This document shows, one piece after another, positions 54,232-63,118 of a stretch of DNA of 64,000 nt. Position 1 is the stretch's first letter, and every line of letters begins with the position of its first letter. Below the pieces are notes generated by a model. The model saw nothing but the letters and a program-made list of their open reading frames with translations, did not search any database and was not told the origin of the DNA. The DNA comes from G963665215 sp963665215 (GTDB lineage Bacteria > Chloroflexota > Dehalococcoidia > Lucifugimonadales > CAUZJF01). The position numbers were made by a program, and so were the translations under genes. Where the stretch lies: contig CAXXWW010000017.1 of the NCBI GenBank assembly GCA_963665215.2, positions 496,001 to 560,000 on the forward strand, in the 5' to 3' direction.

Positions 54232-55599
54232 GAGGTTACGTCAATAGGTGTGTAAACGACATCAGGCGGCGACCTTCTCAGCCGTTGATTCAATGGCGAT
54301 TCCATCCGCATACTGTGCACCGAGATAGACGTCTTCGATCAACTCAGGGGCCTTCAGACGCCTGAAGCGCTGTTCGGCGACCATCAACATTTTCCAGATC
54401 ACCGCTATCGCCCGATCGACCCTCTTGTAGCGCTTGGCGGCATCGGTCCGAAGCCTGAGGGCCGCGAAGGGTGATTCTACCGGGTTCGTCGTGCGAAGGT
54501 GCCCCCAGTGCTCCTTTGGGAAGTCATAGAAGGTGACCATGCGGTCCCAGTCCCGCTCCAAGGCCTCTGAGGCCGCCTCGTAGGAATGGTCGCCGCACCA
54601 CCTGGTGAACACCGTCCTGAGCCGCTCAGCCTCTGTCCGAGTCGGCGCGTAGGGGATAGTACGCAGCATGAGCTTGGCCTGGTCCTGTTGTCGCTTTGGA
54701 AGCTTGGCGAGCACGTTTACGATCTTGTGGTTCCAGCAGCGTTGCTCTGCCGCCTGCGGATAGACGTTGCGCAGAGCTCCCCAGATGCCCAGGTGTCCGT
54801 CTCCAACCACCAGCCTCGGGCAGCTCAAGCCCCGGCGCTTGATGTCCCTGAGCACCTCGGACCAGTTCTCTGTGGACTCCCTGTATCCGGGAACAGCGCT
54901 CACCACCACCTTGCTCCCGTCGCTCAGGGCCGCCATTACCACCAGTACCGCCGCCTTCTCCTTCTCAAGACCAGCCTTGACGTAGACTCCATCCACCCAC
55001 ATGTAGACCACTTCCAGGTCATCGAGGGGCCGGCTGCGCCATTGGGCAAGCTCATCGTTCCACTTATCCTTCAACCGGGCCACCGTGCTCGCCGATACCG
55101 GTGCGTCCTCTCCCAGCAGCCCCCGCAAAGCCAGATCGAAGTCGCCTTCGGATAGACCGTGCAGGTACAGCTCGGGGATCAACTCAGCAACCTTCCTGGT
55201 CCTGTTGACGAACAGCGGCAGCAGCCGGCTCTCGAACTGCTCCTCGGTATCGCGGACTCGCGGCCGCCTCAGCTGTATCGTTCCCGAACTCAGCGTAAGC
55301 CTCCGGGCTCTGCCGTATCCGTTCCGATAGCCGGTATCTGAGTCCGAGTCGGATCTGAGCGCCGACTTCGCCCTTCCCAGAAACCCCGTCACCTCCTCCT
55401 CCAGCAACTCCTGGATCAGCCTCTGGACCTGGCTTCGCACCCAATCCTCCAACTGCTCCCACTCCGGCCTTGACTCCGACCTACTCTCAGTGCTTTCCTT
55501 CCTCATGGGCGGTCTATCTCCTCTCTTGGGCCTCGAGCCCGTGTTGTTCAGAGAGAGGGTACACCGCCTGACTGTTTACACACTTTTTGAAGATACCTC
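54232..55599 (-). mobile_element. IS256-family element, copy 3 (TSD CATGCGAC)
   Basis: 1368 bp, opposite orientation to copies 2 and 4. CATGCGAC is duplicated exactly at 54224-54231 and 55600-55607. Confidence 0.95.
54262..55506 (-). CDS. IS256-family transposase, copy 3
   Basis: 414 residues, identical in motifs to copy 2 (VTGFLG variant). Intact. Confidence 0.95.
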   Translation of the reverse strand: MRKESTESRSESRPEWEQLEDWVRSQVQRLIQELLEEEVTGFLGRAKSALRSDSDSDTGYRNGYGRARRLTLSSGTIQLRRPRVRDTEEQFESRLLPLFVNRTRKVAELIPELYLHGLSEGDFDLALRGLLGEDAPVSASTVARLKDKWNDELAQWRSRPLDDLEVVYMWVDGVYVKAGLEKEKAAVLVVMAALSDGSKVVVSAVPGYRESTENWSEVLRDIKRRGLSCPRLVVGDGHLGIWGALRNVYPQAAEQRCWNHKIVNVLAKLPKRQQDQAKLMLRTIPYAPTRTEAERLRTVFTRWCGDHSYEAASEALERDWDRMVTFYDFPKEHWGHLRTTNPVESPFAALRLRTDAAKRYKRVDRAIAVIWKMLMVAEQRFRRLKAPELIEDVYLGAQYADGIAIESTAEKVAA

Positions 55600-56024
55600 C
55601 ATGCGACTGAGGGAATATGCAACAAGATCGCAGCAGAGTTTCTCGTGCCGACTGAGGAATTACACGAGCAATGGAAGACTGCCAAGCAATCGGGCGATCC
55701 CTACCAGGATATCGCCAAGAGGTTCAAGGTTAGTACGGTTGTAGCGGCCCGTCGAGTCTTTGATTCCGAATTCATTACACGAGAAGCATTCTTCGAATAC
55801 TACTATCAGAACAGGGCGAAGAATTGGGGAGGTACTCAACAGAGCGACAAGGGCAGGGGTGGAAACTTTTGGAGTAACCAACTCTGGCGCGTAGGCGCTC
55901 GTTTCGGTAGCGCTGTGAGTCGCGCGGTCACGGAAGGCAGAGTGTCCTATACGGATGCTTATCGCCTCACCGGTCTGAAGGGCGACACCTTCTCTAACAT
56001 CCCTGAGAAGATGGGATTTCCATT

Positions 56025-56294
56025 GTGACCACCCCCTCGTCTCCACAGCTCAGCTTCTCAACGAGATATTCGCTAGACGCTAATATCTTCATTGCCGCTT
56101 GGCGCGATTACTACCCAATAGACCTTTATCCAGGATTCTGGGAGTGCCTTCACCGCTTTGGGCAAGAGAAGAGACTTCTTAGCGTCGATAGGGTGCGGGA
56201 TGAGATCAACAGTCCAAATGAACTCGTCGCTTGGCTCAAACGGTACTGGCGCGATGCCTTTGCATTAACAACTGAGCCACATACGGCGAGCGTT
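56025..56294 (+). pseudogene. DUF4411 PIN-like toxin, N-terminal part, cut by IS256 copy 4
   Basis: GTG start overlaps the ImmA stop. RYSLDANIFIAAWRDYYPIDLYPGFWECL and RLLSVDRVRDEINSPNELVAWLK are the conserved start of DUF4411 proteins, a PIN-domain group (Asp in SLDAN is the first catalytic acid) that pairs with HTH-ImmA antitoxins. About 70 C-terminal residues are removed by IS256 copy 4, so the toxin is inactive. Confidence 0.8.
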
Positions 56295-57662
56295 GAGGTA
56301 TCTTCAAAAAGTGTGTAAACAGTCAGGCGGTGTACCCTCTCTCTGAACAACACGGGCTCGAGGCCCAAGAGAGGAGATAGACCGCCCATGAGGAAGGAAA
56401 GCACTGAGAGTAGGTCGGAGTCAAGGCCGGAGTGGGAGCAGTTGGAGGATTGGGTGCGAAGCCAGGTCCAGAGGCTGATCCAGGAGTTGCTGGAGGAGGA
56501 GGTGACGGCGTTTCTGGGAAGGGCGAAGTCGGCGCTCAGATCCGACTCGGACTCAGATACCGGCTATCGGAACGGATACGGCAGAGCCCGGAGGCTTACG
56601 CTGAGTTCGGGAACGATACAGCTGAGGCGGCCGCGAGTCCGCGATACCGAGGAGCAGTTCGAGAGCCGGCTGCTGCCGCTGTTCGTCAACAGGACCAGGA
56701 AGGTTGCTGAGTTGATCCCCGAGCTGTACCTGCACGGTCTATCCGAAGGCGACTTCGATCTGGCTTTGCGGGGGCTGCTGGGAGAGGACGCACCGGTATC
56801 GGCGAGCACGGTGGCCCGGTTGAAGGATAAGTGGAACGATGAGCTTGCCCAATGGCGCAGCCGGCCCCTCGATGACCTGGAAGTGGTCTACATGTGGGTG
56901 GATGGAGTCTACGTCAAGGCTGGTCTTGAGAAGGAGAAGGCGGCGGTACTGGTGGTGATGGCGGCCCTGAGCGACGGGAGCAAGGTGGTGGTGAGCGCTG
57001 TTCCCGGATACAGGGAGTCCACAGAGAACTGGTCCGAGGTGCTCAGGGACATCAAGCGCCGGGGCTTGAGCTGCCCGAGGCTGGTGGTTGGAGACGGACA
57101 CCTGGGCATCTGGGGAGCTCTGCGCAACGTCTATCCGCAGGCGGCAGAGCAACGCTGCTGGAACCACAAGATCGTAAACGTGCTCGCCAAGCTTCCAAAG
57201 CGACAACAGGACCAGGCCAAGCTCATGCTGCGTACTATCCCCTACGCGCCGACTCGGACAGAGGCTGAGCGGCTCAGGACGGTGTTCACCAGGTGGTGCG
57301 GCGACCATTCCTACGAGGCGGCCTCAGAGGCCTTGGAGCGGGACTGGGACCGCATGGTCACCTTCTATGACTTCCCAAAGGAGCACTGGGGGCACCTTCG
57401 CACGACGAACCCGGTAGAATCACCCTTCGCGGCCCTCAGGCTTCGGACCGATGCCGCCAAGCGCTACAAGAGGGTCGATCGGGCGATAGCGGTGATCTGG
57501 AAAATGTTGATGGTCGCCGAACAGCGCTTCAGGCGTCTGAAGGCCCCTGAGTTGATCGAAGACGTCTATCTCGGTGCACAGTATGCGGATGGAATCGCCA
57601 TTGAATCAACGGCTGAGAAGGTCGCCGCCTGATGTCGTTTACACACCTATTGACGTAACCTC
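56295..57662 (+). mobile_element. IS256-family element, copy 4 (no TSD)
   Basis: 1368 bp. Flanks CGAGCGTT and CTTTCGCC do not match, and the right neighbour is an unrelated small-gene cluster. Confidence 0.93.
56388..57632 (+). CDS. IS256-family transposase, copy 4
   Basis: 414 residues, VTAFLG variant like copy 1 but with SDSDTGY like copies 2 and 3. DDE motifs intact. Confidence 0.95.
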   Translation: MRKESTESRSESRPEWEQLEDWVRSQVQRLIQELLEEEVTAFLGRAKSALRSDSDSDTGYRNGYGRARRLTLSSGTIQLRRPRVRDTEEQFESRLLPLFVNRTRKVAELIPELYLHGLSEGDFDLALRGLLGEDAPVSASTVARLKDKWNDELAQWRSRPLDDLEVVYMWVDGVYVKAGLEKEKAAVLVVMAALSDGSKVVVSAVPGYRESTENWSEVLRDIKRRGLSCPRLVVGDGHLGIWGALRNVYPQAAEQRCWNHKIVNVLAKLPKRQQDQAKLMLRTIPYAPTRTEAERLRTVFTRWCGDHSYEAASEALERDWDRMVTFYDFPKEHWGHLRTTNPVESPFAALRLRTDAAKRYKRVDRAIAVIWKMLMVAEQRFRRLKAPELIEDVYLGAQYADGIAIESTAEKVAA

Positions 57663-57809
57663 CTTTCGCCACGCACACGTGTAGAGTGATAGGCTACTAG
57701 TCAACTACTTTCAGGCTGAAGGCTGACATGTCGGTCTTCATTGCCACGAGCGACGCGGCGGCAGCCGTCGAGCGGTGCAAATGACGGCCCGCTCGGAGGG
57801 GAGAGAAGA

Positions 57810-57998
57810 TTGAAGTTTGACGCAGGGAAGTTGACGGGCGGGATCTATGTGCAACTTGAGACGTCCGCCGAGACCTCGCGGCTGAACATTAGAGTCGGTT
57901 ATGCCGACACCCAGGCGGCGGCTCTGAGCAACACGATCTCGCCGAAGGAGGCCCGGGCGCTCGCTCTGGCCCTGAATGCGCTGGCGGAAGGGCGATAG
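57810..57998 (+). CDS. Small hypothetical protein (62 residues)
   Basis: TTG at 57810 follows GGGGAGAGAAGA. The product (FDAGKLTGGIYVQLETSAETSRL...PKEARALALALNALAEGR) is a beta segment and a helix. No family recognised. First of a series of closely spaced small genes to 58497. Confidence 0.5.
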   Translation: MKFDAGKLTGGIYVQLETSAETSRLNIRVGYADTQAAALSNTISPKEARALALALNALAEGR

Positions 57999-58041
57999 CC
58001 GTTCTAGCTGCTGATAGACTACAACTGAGGGGGTTACGAAC

Positions 58042-58248
58042 ATGCCCCGAGGACCACAAGGACAGAAGCGACCGGCGGACACCAACGCTAACGCCGTGCA
58101 TGTCATGAAGCTCGCGACTGGTGAGGTCGAGGAAGACCTGCCAGCGGAGGGCAAGGTTAACGGCGGCAAGGCCAGAGCCGCCAGCATGACAGGTGAGGAA
58201 CGCTCCGAACTCGCAAGGACGGCAGCGCGGGCGCGTTGGGGAACTTAG
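58042..58248 (+). CDS. Small conserved basic protein (AARARW tail)
   Basis: 68 residues. MPRGPQGQKRPADTNANAVHVMKLATGEVEED and the tail GGKARAASMTGEERSELARTAARARWGT match a widespread family of small basic proteins sometimes labelled RNA- or DNA-binding; the function is unproven. The same KARA..LT.E.R...AR.AA.AR pattern occurs at the start of the P63C gene at 60007. Confidence 0.75.
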   Translation: MPRGPQGQKRPADTNANAVHVMKLATGEVEEDLPAEGKVNGGKARAASMTGEERSELARTAARARWGT

Positions 58249-58254
58249 TCAATT

Positions 58255-58497
58255 ATGGCGCCTATCATTAAAGTCAAATCTGGTAGTCAAGAATTTGATG
58301 CTATTGAAGCCGATTTCGAGATCGGCCGCGAAGAATGGAACCGATACAAACTGCTCGACGGTGGAACCGTTCGAGTAAAAACTACGGTAAGTCGCATCTA
58401 TCGAGTCGTCGATGAGCAGGGCAACCAACGCTATAATCAAGATGGCAGTCCGCTCCTCGTCGTTGCTCATAAATCTGAGGTAGTGTCTAGCTTGTAG
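58255..58497 (+). CDS. Hypothetical protein (80 residues)
   Basis: IIKVKSGSQEFDAIEADFEIGREEWNRYKLLDGGTVRVKTTVSRIYRVVDEQGNQRY: a beta-rich small domain. Six nt after the preceding gene, so probably co-transcribed. Its last codons coincide with the candidate left end of the IS1-like element (58479), so the C-terminus may be IS-derived. Confidence 0.6.
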   Translation: MAPIIKVKSGSQEFDAIEADFEIGREEWNRYKLLDGGTVRVKTTVSRIYRVVDEQGNQRYNQDGSPLLVVAHKSEVVSSL

Positions 58498-58509
58498 TTG
58501 GAGGACCAC

Positions 58510-58803
58510 ATGACCACAGTGCAACTAGCGGGTGAAAAGACCGAGTCGGAAAATACGGTAGGAGTTGGCTACACTACGATATCGTCGGCTGCCGACTATC
58601 ATGTCATGGAACTGTGGACAGGATCTATGGAAGATGATCCAATTGTGCAGCACAAACCAGTGGAATACGAAGGCGACAATCCTGTTCTCAGCCCATCTGC
58701 GATGATCGTGGGCTATCTTTATCCGGTCATTCTATATGGGAAGTTGACCGTTGCCCGCAAAGACCAGAGCGGAGAAATAAGTTTCTTTGGTATCCCGGAG
58801 TAA
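58510..58803 (+). CDS. Hypothetical protein (97 residues), possible IS cargo
   Basis: ATG 58510 with GGAGG upstream. Product: TTVQLAGEKTESENTVGVGY, DYHVMELWTGSMEDDPIVQH, SAMIVGYLYPVILYGKLTVARKD; one hydrophobic stretch near residues 67-82 could be a membrane helix or a buried strand. No family recognised. Its stop is 3 nt before the next gene. Confidence 0.55.
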   Translation: MTTVQLAGEKTESENTVGVGYTTISSAADYHVMELWTGSMEDDPIVQHKPVEYEGDNPVLSPSAMIVGYLYPVILYGKLTVARKDQSGEISFFGIPE

Positions 58804-58806
58804 ATA

Positions 58807-58989
58807 ATGGATCCTTCACTCGCGCCTTTCTTAGCGAATGTGATGCGATTGATATTTAGTGTCCAGCCTAATGATATTCCCGTATGCCAAACTCGTATCA
58901 TGCGTAAAGGACGAGGCTGGCCTTGGAGTCATCGCCTTGGCGTGCACCCATTGAAAGACGGGAGGCTTGAGATTACCCAAATCCCATAG
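58807..58989 (+). CDS. Hypothetical protein (60 residues), possible IS cargo
   Basis: DPSLAPFLANVMRLIFSV and IMRKGRGWPWSHRLGVHPLKDGRLEITQ. Coupled to the preceding gene by position. No family recognised. Ends 32 bp before the terminator at 59021. Confidence 0.5.
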   Translation: MDPSLAPFLANVMRLIFSVQPNDIPVCQTRIMRKGRGWPWSHRLGVHPLKDGRLEITQIP

Positions 58990-59020
58990 TTACCGCTCAT
59001 GATACTGCGTCAATCGGTTC

Positions 59021-59048
59021 AAGACCCGGTCATTTAGGACCGGGTCTT
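59021..59048 (+). terminator. Intrinsic terminator
   Basis: AAGACCCGGTC and GACCGGGTCTT form a perfect 11-bp stem, 6-nt loop, then TTTTG. Separates the small-gene series from the transposase promoter. Confidence 0.85.
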
Positions 59049-59063
59049 TTGTATCTAAATCCC

Positions 59064-59092
59064 TTGACATTCTGCTAGCATTATGATATACT
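59064..59092 (+). promoter_or_regulatory. Promoter of the IS1-like transposase (leaderless)
   Basis: TTGACA, 17-bp spacer, TATACT. The ATG at 59099 falls 7 nt after the -10, where transcription should begin, so the message is probably leaderless. Confidence 0.7.
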
Positions 59093-59098
59093 TTGGGC

Positions 59099-59938
59099 AT
59101 GAACAAGCTACCAGAACACAAGCGGATTCATACCCTGAACATGCTGGTCGAGGGTTCCTCTATGCGGTCAGTCTCCCGCGTGGTGGGAATCAGCATCAAC
59201 ACCGTTACCAAACTCCTGGTTGACGCAGGCATTGCCTGCGAGCGTATCCACGATAAGCGGGTGCGCGACGTGGACGCTCATCGGGTACAGTGTGACGAGA
59301 TATGGAGCTTCTGCTACGCCAAATCCAAGAACGTGGGCCATGCCGAGGCTGCGCCCGCAGGAGCGGGCGATGTTTGGACATGGACCGCCATAGACAGCGA
59401 CTCGAAGTTGATTATCTCTTGGCTCATCTCCCCAGGCCGTGATTCTGGGTATGCCATAGAGGTCATGGACGATCTGAGGAACCGCCTGGCGAACCGCGTA
59501 CAGTTAACCACAGACGGTCACAGGGCCTACTTGGAGGCCGTAGAGGGAGCTTTCGGCGGAGACGTGGACTATGCGCAGCTTGTGAAGCTCTACGGGCCTA
59601 GCAGCCAAGAGGAACAGCGCCGGTACAGCCCAGCCTACTGCCTAGGTTCAAAGAAGGTTGCAGTCATGGGCGACCCCAGGCACGAGGACATAAGCACGTC
59701 CTACGTGGAGCGGCACAACCTCACCATGAGAATGAGCATGAGGCGGTTCACTCGGCTGACTAATGCGTTCTCAAAGAAGGCTCAGAACCACGCCTATTCC
59801 GTCGCTCTGTATGCGGTCTGGTTTAACTTCCTGCGGCCCCACAAGAGCCTTGACGGACAGACCCCGGCACAGGTGACGGGGCTGGCGAAGGAGCGTTATG
59901 GCTGGGACTGGATTCTCCGGGAGATGGATTCAAACTGA
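59099..59938 (+). CDS. IS1-like DDE transposase
   Basis: 279 residues from ATG 59099. HTH near the start (MLVEGSSMRSVSRVVGISINTVTKLLVDAG), DDE residues in VQCDEIWSFCYA, QLTTDGHRAYLEA and STSYVERHNLTMRM. Similar proteins are annotated as IS1-family transposases in many bacteria. Complete; its stop sits in the right inverted repeat. Confidence 0.85.
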   Translation: MNKLPEHKRIHTLNMLVEGSSMRSVSRVVGISINTVTKLLVDAGIACERIHDKRVRDVDAHRVQCDEIWSFCYAKSKNVGHAEAAPAGAGDVWTWTAIDSDSKLIISWLISPGRDSGYAIEVMDDLRNRLANRVQLTTDGHRAYLEAVEGAFGGDVDYAQLVKLYGPSSQEEQRRYSPAYCLGSKKVAVMGDPRHEDISTSYVERHNLTMRMSMRRFTRLTNAFSKKAQNHAYSVALYAVWFNFLRPHKSLDGQTPAQVTGLAKERYGWDWILREMDSN

Positions 59939-60006
59939 GACACTACCGCCCCGGGGCTACGTTAGAACATATGCCGTGTGCTTTTGCACTTCCCTCTACT
60001 CCTCGT

Positions 60007-61062
60007 TCATCCCACCTGAGAATTGCCGCCAGCCTCATCGACTTGTTCTAGTATGCCGGGGAGTTCTTCTTGCCCGACTGGCGGGGGGAAAGCCCGATCA
60101 AAGAGCCGTTTGAAGCCCTGCCAAGAAGATGACGCCCGCATCAACGCAGTGACGCTAGCTATGTGCTTGTCGAGGTGCGGGTGACCAACCTCATCAGTAA
60201 GGAATCGATGGTGACGGTGGCGGCGACGTCCGTCGTCACTCACTACTGGATTACGGCGTCCCAGTTCCTCGATGACTCCGTCTGGTAGCTTCTCGTAGAT
60301 AAGCTCGGACATGATGCGTCCTACAGCCTTAGGCCGTTTGACGGACACGGGCGAGTACTGCCACCCGCGGAGTCTGAACAACTGGCGGAAGAATTCCTCA
60401 GGGAACCGCTTCGTCCAAGGCAGCAACTCCTTGGCGATATAGGCTTCGAGAATGCGATGCAACTCGTGACGGTCCCGGACCTCCTGATATCCGGTCGCCT
60501 CGTCGACCAGGGCCGTAATTCCTACATGGGCCAAGGTGCGTTTTAAGATATCGGCTTTTTCGGCAATCCGATACTGTTGAGGCTGAAGAACCCCTGCGTC
60601 ACGTGCCTTGAGCCATGCCTCACATATCTCCGGCAGCAGAATTGCGTCGACACCTCGTCGCTGCCCACCTCTCCCCCTGAAGACAACGGGCTCGCTGAGC
60701 GCAAGCCGAAGGCTGGGTGGTACGAAAGGCTCCAGCATCGCGACGGATAAGAACACTGGCATGGGAGGGTCGCCACTGGTGGCGGTAAGTTTCCTCGTCT
60801 TACCGCCTGTACCCCGTCCGAGATGTCTCGCTACACTAGCTTCAGAGATCACACGCATCCGATTCGGCAAAACGGCGCACGGGAGAACGATTTCACCGAT
60901 CTCTAGTGTTCCTGTGTATTCCGCCAGTGGGATTTCTTCCTTAGGTGATGCAGCAGCGTGTCGTGCGCGGGCAGCACGCCTGGCAATGTCTCGTCTCCGT
61001 TCAGGCGTCAGCGACTCAGCTCTAGCTTTCGCCGCCTTGGATGCTCGTTCTCTTGTGGTCAT
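60007..61062 (-). CDS. P63C-domain protein
   Basis: 351 residues from ATG 61062. The N-terminus has a basic helical SKAAKARAESLTPERRRDIARRAARARHA segment. The C-terminal P63C domain is recognised by LLPWTKRFPEEFFRQLFRLRGWQY, SVKRPKAVGRIMSELIYEKLPDGVIEELGRRNP and HHRFLTDEVGHPHLDKHI. P63C proteins occur in phages and genomic islands; their activity is unknown. The middle (residues 70-200) contains ARHLGRGTGGKTRKL as in other members. Convergent with the IS1-like transposase. Confidence 0.8.
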   Translation of the reverse strand: MTTRERASKAAKARAESLTPERRRDIARRAARARHAAASPKEEIPLAEYTGTLEIGEIVLPCAVLPNRMRVISEASVARHLGRGTGGKTRKLTATSGDPPMPVFLSVAMLEPFVPPSLRLALSEPVVFRGRGGQRRGVDAILLPEICEAWLKARDAGVLQPQQYRIAEKADILKRTLAHVGITALVDEATGYQEVRDRHELHRILEAYIAKELLPWTKRFPEEFFRQLFRLRGWQYSPVSVKRPKAVGRIMSELIYEKLPDGVIEELGRRNPVVSDDGRRRHRHHRFLTDEVGHPHLDKHIASVTALMRASSSWQGFKRLFDRAFPPPVGQEELPGILEQVDEAGGNSQVG

Positions 61063-61140
61063 GCCCACCCGCTTCCATGCTGTCAGAAGGTTCCGTTTCC
61101 TTTGGGAGTATCCGCTGCTCCGCCTACGGTTCCATTTGCC

Positions 61141-61437
61141 TCAGTAGGCCGCCGCGGCAGCGTTGTCGAAGTCGGCCGTCCAATCCTGAACGGTTCGGGC
61201 GTCGGTGTCTACCATCAGGTGGAACGGCAGCGTCACAGCATATGGGAAGGTGTCGAGAAGAGGTAGATCAATCTCGATCTCGATCGCAGCGGTCGCAGTC
61301 ATACGGTAGAGGGCCTGCTGTCCGGGAACGGGCACCGAGTAGTGCCAAGCGATATTGTCCCTGATCTGGTCTGCTACAAACCCTGTTAGCGGCCTTTTGT
61401 CCCTTGGTTGCTCCCGGGTAGTTCTGCCGACTGAATC
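61141..61437 (-). pseudogene. Hypothetical protein, 5' end removed by IS630
   Basis: From the IS630 edge the frame reads DSVGRTTREQPRDKRPLTGFVADQIRDN, IAWHYSVPVPGQQALYRMTATAAIEIEIDLPLL and ends DWTADFDNAAAAAY. About 98 residues, no start codon before the IS. Family not recognised. Confidence 0.5.
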
Positions 61438-61524
61438 TAGTGGTCCAACATCATTGAAATGAATACCATGATAGTCATTGTTCCTCTTGGGGGTTCAATC
61501 GTAACGTTGAACCGAGGAGGAACC

Positions 61525-62671
61525 ATGATGTCTACCAAGAAGTACCGTATCAGACTGACTACCGACGAACAACAGGAACTCAACGCCTTGGTCTCACGCG
61601 GTCGGGCTGCGGCGTACAAACAGACCCATGCGCGCATTCTGCTGATGAGCGATGAGTCACGCTCGGACGGGGGAATGAAGGACGCGGACATCACCAGCGC
61701 GCTCGGTGTGGGACAGTCAACGGTCGAGCGAATACGCAAGCGCTGTGTGGAGGAGGGGGTCGAGTCTGCGCTGAATCGCAAAAAGCAACTGCGTCGGCGT
61801 CAAAAGAGACTGGACGGCGAAGGTGAAGCACGGTTGATAGCGATGGCCTGCGGGGAACCGCCGGAGGGGCGTGCCAGTTGGACCCTGAAGCTGTTGGCTG
61901 ACCAGTTGGTCGAGTGTGAGATAGTCGGGACCATTAGCACCGAGACGGTTCGCCAGGCGCTTAAAAAAAAACGAACTGAAGCCGTGGCTGAAGCAGAGTT
62001 GGTGCATCCCGCCCGGTCAGAGCGCGGAGTTTGTGTGCGCGATGGAAGACGTACTGGAGGTCTACCAACGGCCGTACGATGGGAATGAGGTTCTGGTGTG
62101 CATGGATGAGACGAGCAAACAGCAAGTCAAGGAGACGCGAGTGCCGCGTCCCGCAGCGCCCGGCTTATCGGCGGCATACGACTACGAATACGAGCGCAAT
62201 GGAGTGAGCAGCCTGTTCATGCTGTTTGCACCGTTGGACGGATGGCGCCGAGTCGAGGTCAGAGAGCGTCGCACGAAGGTGGACTGGGCGCATGTGATAA
62301 AGGAACTGGTCGACGAGGACTACCCTGACAGAGACCGGATCGTGCTGGTAATGGACAATCTCAACACTCACAAGCTGTCCTCGCTATACGAGGCATTCGA
62401 GCCTGCTGAGGCGAGGCGTATAGCTGAGCGACTGGAGATACACTACACTCCCAAACACGGGAGTTGGTTGAATATGGCGGAGATAGAGATCGGTGTGCTG
62501 GCTCGACAGTGCCTGGACCGACGGATTGCCAATCAAGACATCCTGCGCGGCGAGGTCAATGCTTGGCAGAATCAACGCAACCGGGATGTGATACGAGTGG
62601 ATTGGCGCTTCACTACCGAGGATGCGCGCATCAAGCTAAAGTCACTCTACCCATCAATACAAAAACGTTGA
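61525..62671 (+). CDS. IS630-family transposase, two frames joined at a poly-A slip site
   Basis: First frame: MSTKKYRIRLTTDEQQELNALVSRGRAAAYKQ, HTH, to 62088, with GGAGGAACC before ATG 61525. Second frame from about 61970: NELKPWLKQSWCIPPGQSAEFVCAMEDVLEVY, then the DDE core MDETSKQQ, VMDNLNTHK and NMAEIEIGVLARQC. The two overlap and join at A9 (61963-61971), where loss of one A gives a single protein of about 380 residues, the normal length. IS630 elements often use such frameshifting or transcript slippage. Confidence 0.85.
61963..61971 (+). other. A9 slippery site for transposase fusion
   Basis: CTT followed by nine A and CGAAC. Reading continues as NELKPW only if the count is eight (or ten plus one), i.e. 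a +1 shift. Confidence 0.65.
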
Positions 62672-62794
62672 ACCACTAGCCCGGTCGGAGAAATAGGGGG
62701 TCTTGGCCTTCACCGAGGCCGAGTGGATGAAGTACGAGTGGGCGAAGGCAGCTTGGACGATCGTCACCCCGGCGCTCCGGAAGTATTCCTCTAG

Positions 62795-63118
62795 GGGGAG
62801 ATCACCGACGGCGTCGGCGACACGGGCGTCAAGGCGGGAATCATCGGCGAGCTGGGGTGCACATGGCCGCTGACCGACAATGAGCGCAAGGTGCTGCGCG
62901 CCGGGGCACGCGCTCAGGGGGAGACCGGCGCCGCGATACTGGTCCACCCCGGACGTGACGAGGCGGCCCCATCCGAGATCCTGGATGTGCTGGCCGAGGC
63001 GGACGCGGACCCGAGCCGGGTCATCATCGGCCACCTGGATCGAACGATATTCGACATCGGCGCCTTGATCGATCTGGCCCAGCGGGGGTGCTACCTGGAG
63101 TACGACCTCTTTGGCTGG
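62795..63118 (+). pseudogene. Phosphotriesterase-family fragment
   Basis: GEITDGVGDTGVKAGIIGE, LGCTWPLTDNERKVLRAGARAQ, AILVHPGRDEAAPSEILDVL, VIIGHLDRT and GCYLEYDLFGWE match the middle of PTE-like amidohydrolases (PF02126), including the metal His residues in LVHPGRD and IGHLDR. A TAG precedes the fragment and the 3' end runs into the convergent adaptor gene, so both ends are lost. Confidence 0.8.

Larger units (their letters stand above)
54019..56028 (+). pseudogene. ImmA/IrrE-family metallopeptidase, split by IS256 copy 3
   Basis: The 5' part (54019-54231) has FTLAHELSHIFVG with the HExxH zinc site; the 3' part (55600-56028) continues ATEGICNKIAAEFLVPTEEL, where the glutamate completes zinc binding. 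Removing IS256 copy 3 and one CATGCGAC joins the halves in frame. The N-terminus, usually an HTH antitoxin-like domain, is cut off by IS256 copy 2. The stop overlaps the next start (GTGA), so it was the antitoxin-side partner of the DUF4411 gene. Confidence 0.85.
58479..59947 (+). mobile_element. IS1-like element, candidate boundaries with passenger genes
   Basis: GGTAGTGTCTAGCTTG at 58479 and AAACTGAGACACTACC ending at 59947 are inverted repeats (10 exact bases, then a 1-nt gap and further matches). The transposase stop lies in the right repeat, as is usual. If both ends are right, the genes at 58510 and 58807 are cargo. No target duplication was found. Confidence 0.5.
61440..62676 (+). mobile_element. 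IS630-family element (TA duplicated)
   Basis: 1237 bp between TA at 61438-61439 and TA at 62677-62678. Ends GTGGTCCAAC and the complement GTGGTTCAAC. Confidence 0.93.

Noticed and set aside
62654..63034. Minus-strand frame with GVTIVQAAFAHSYFIHSASV
   Set aside because: Mostly antisense to the phosphotriesterase fragment; the short unmatched part has no family.
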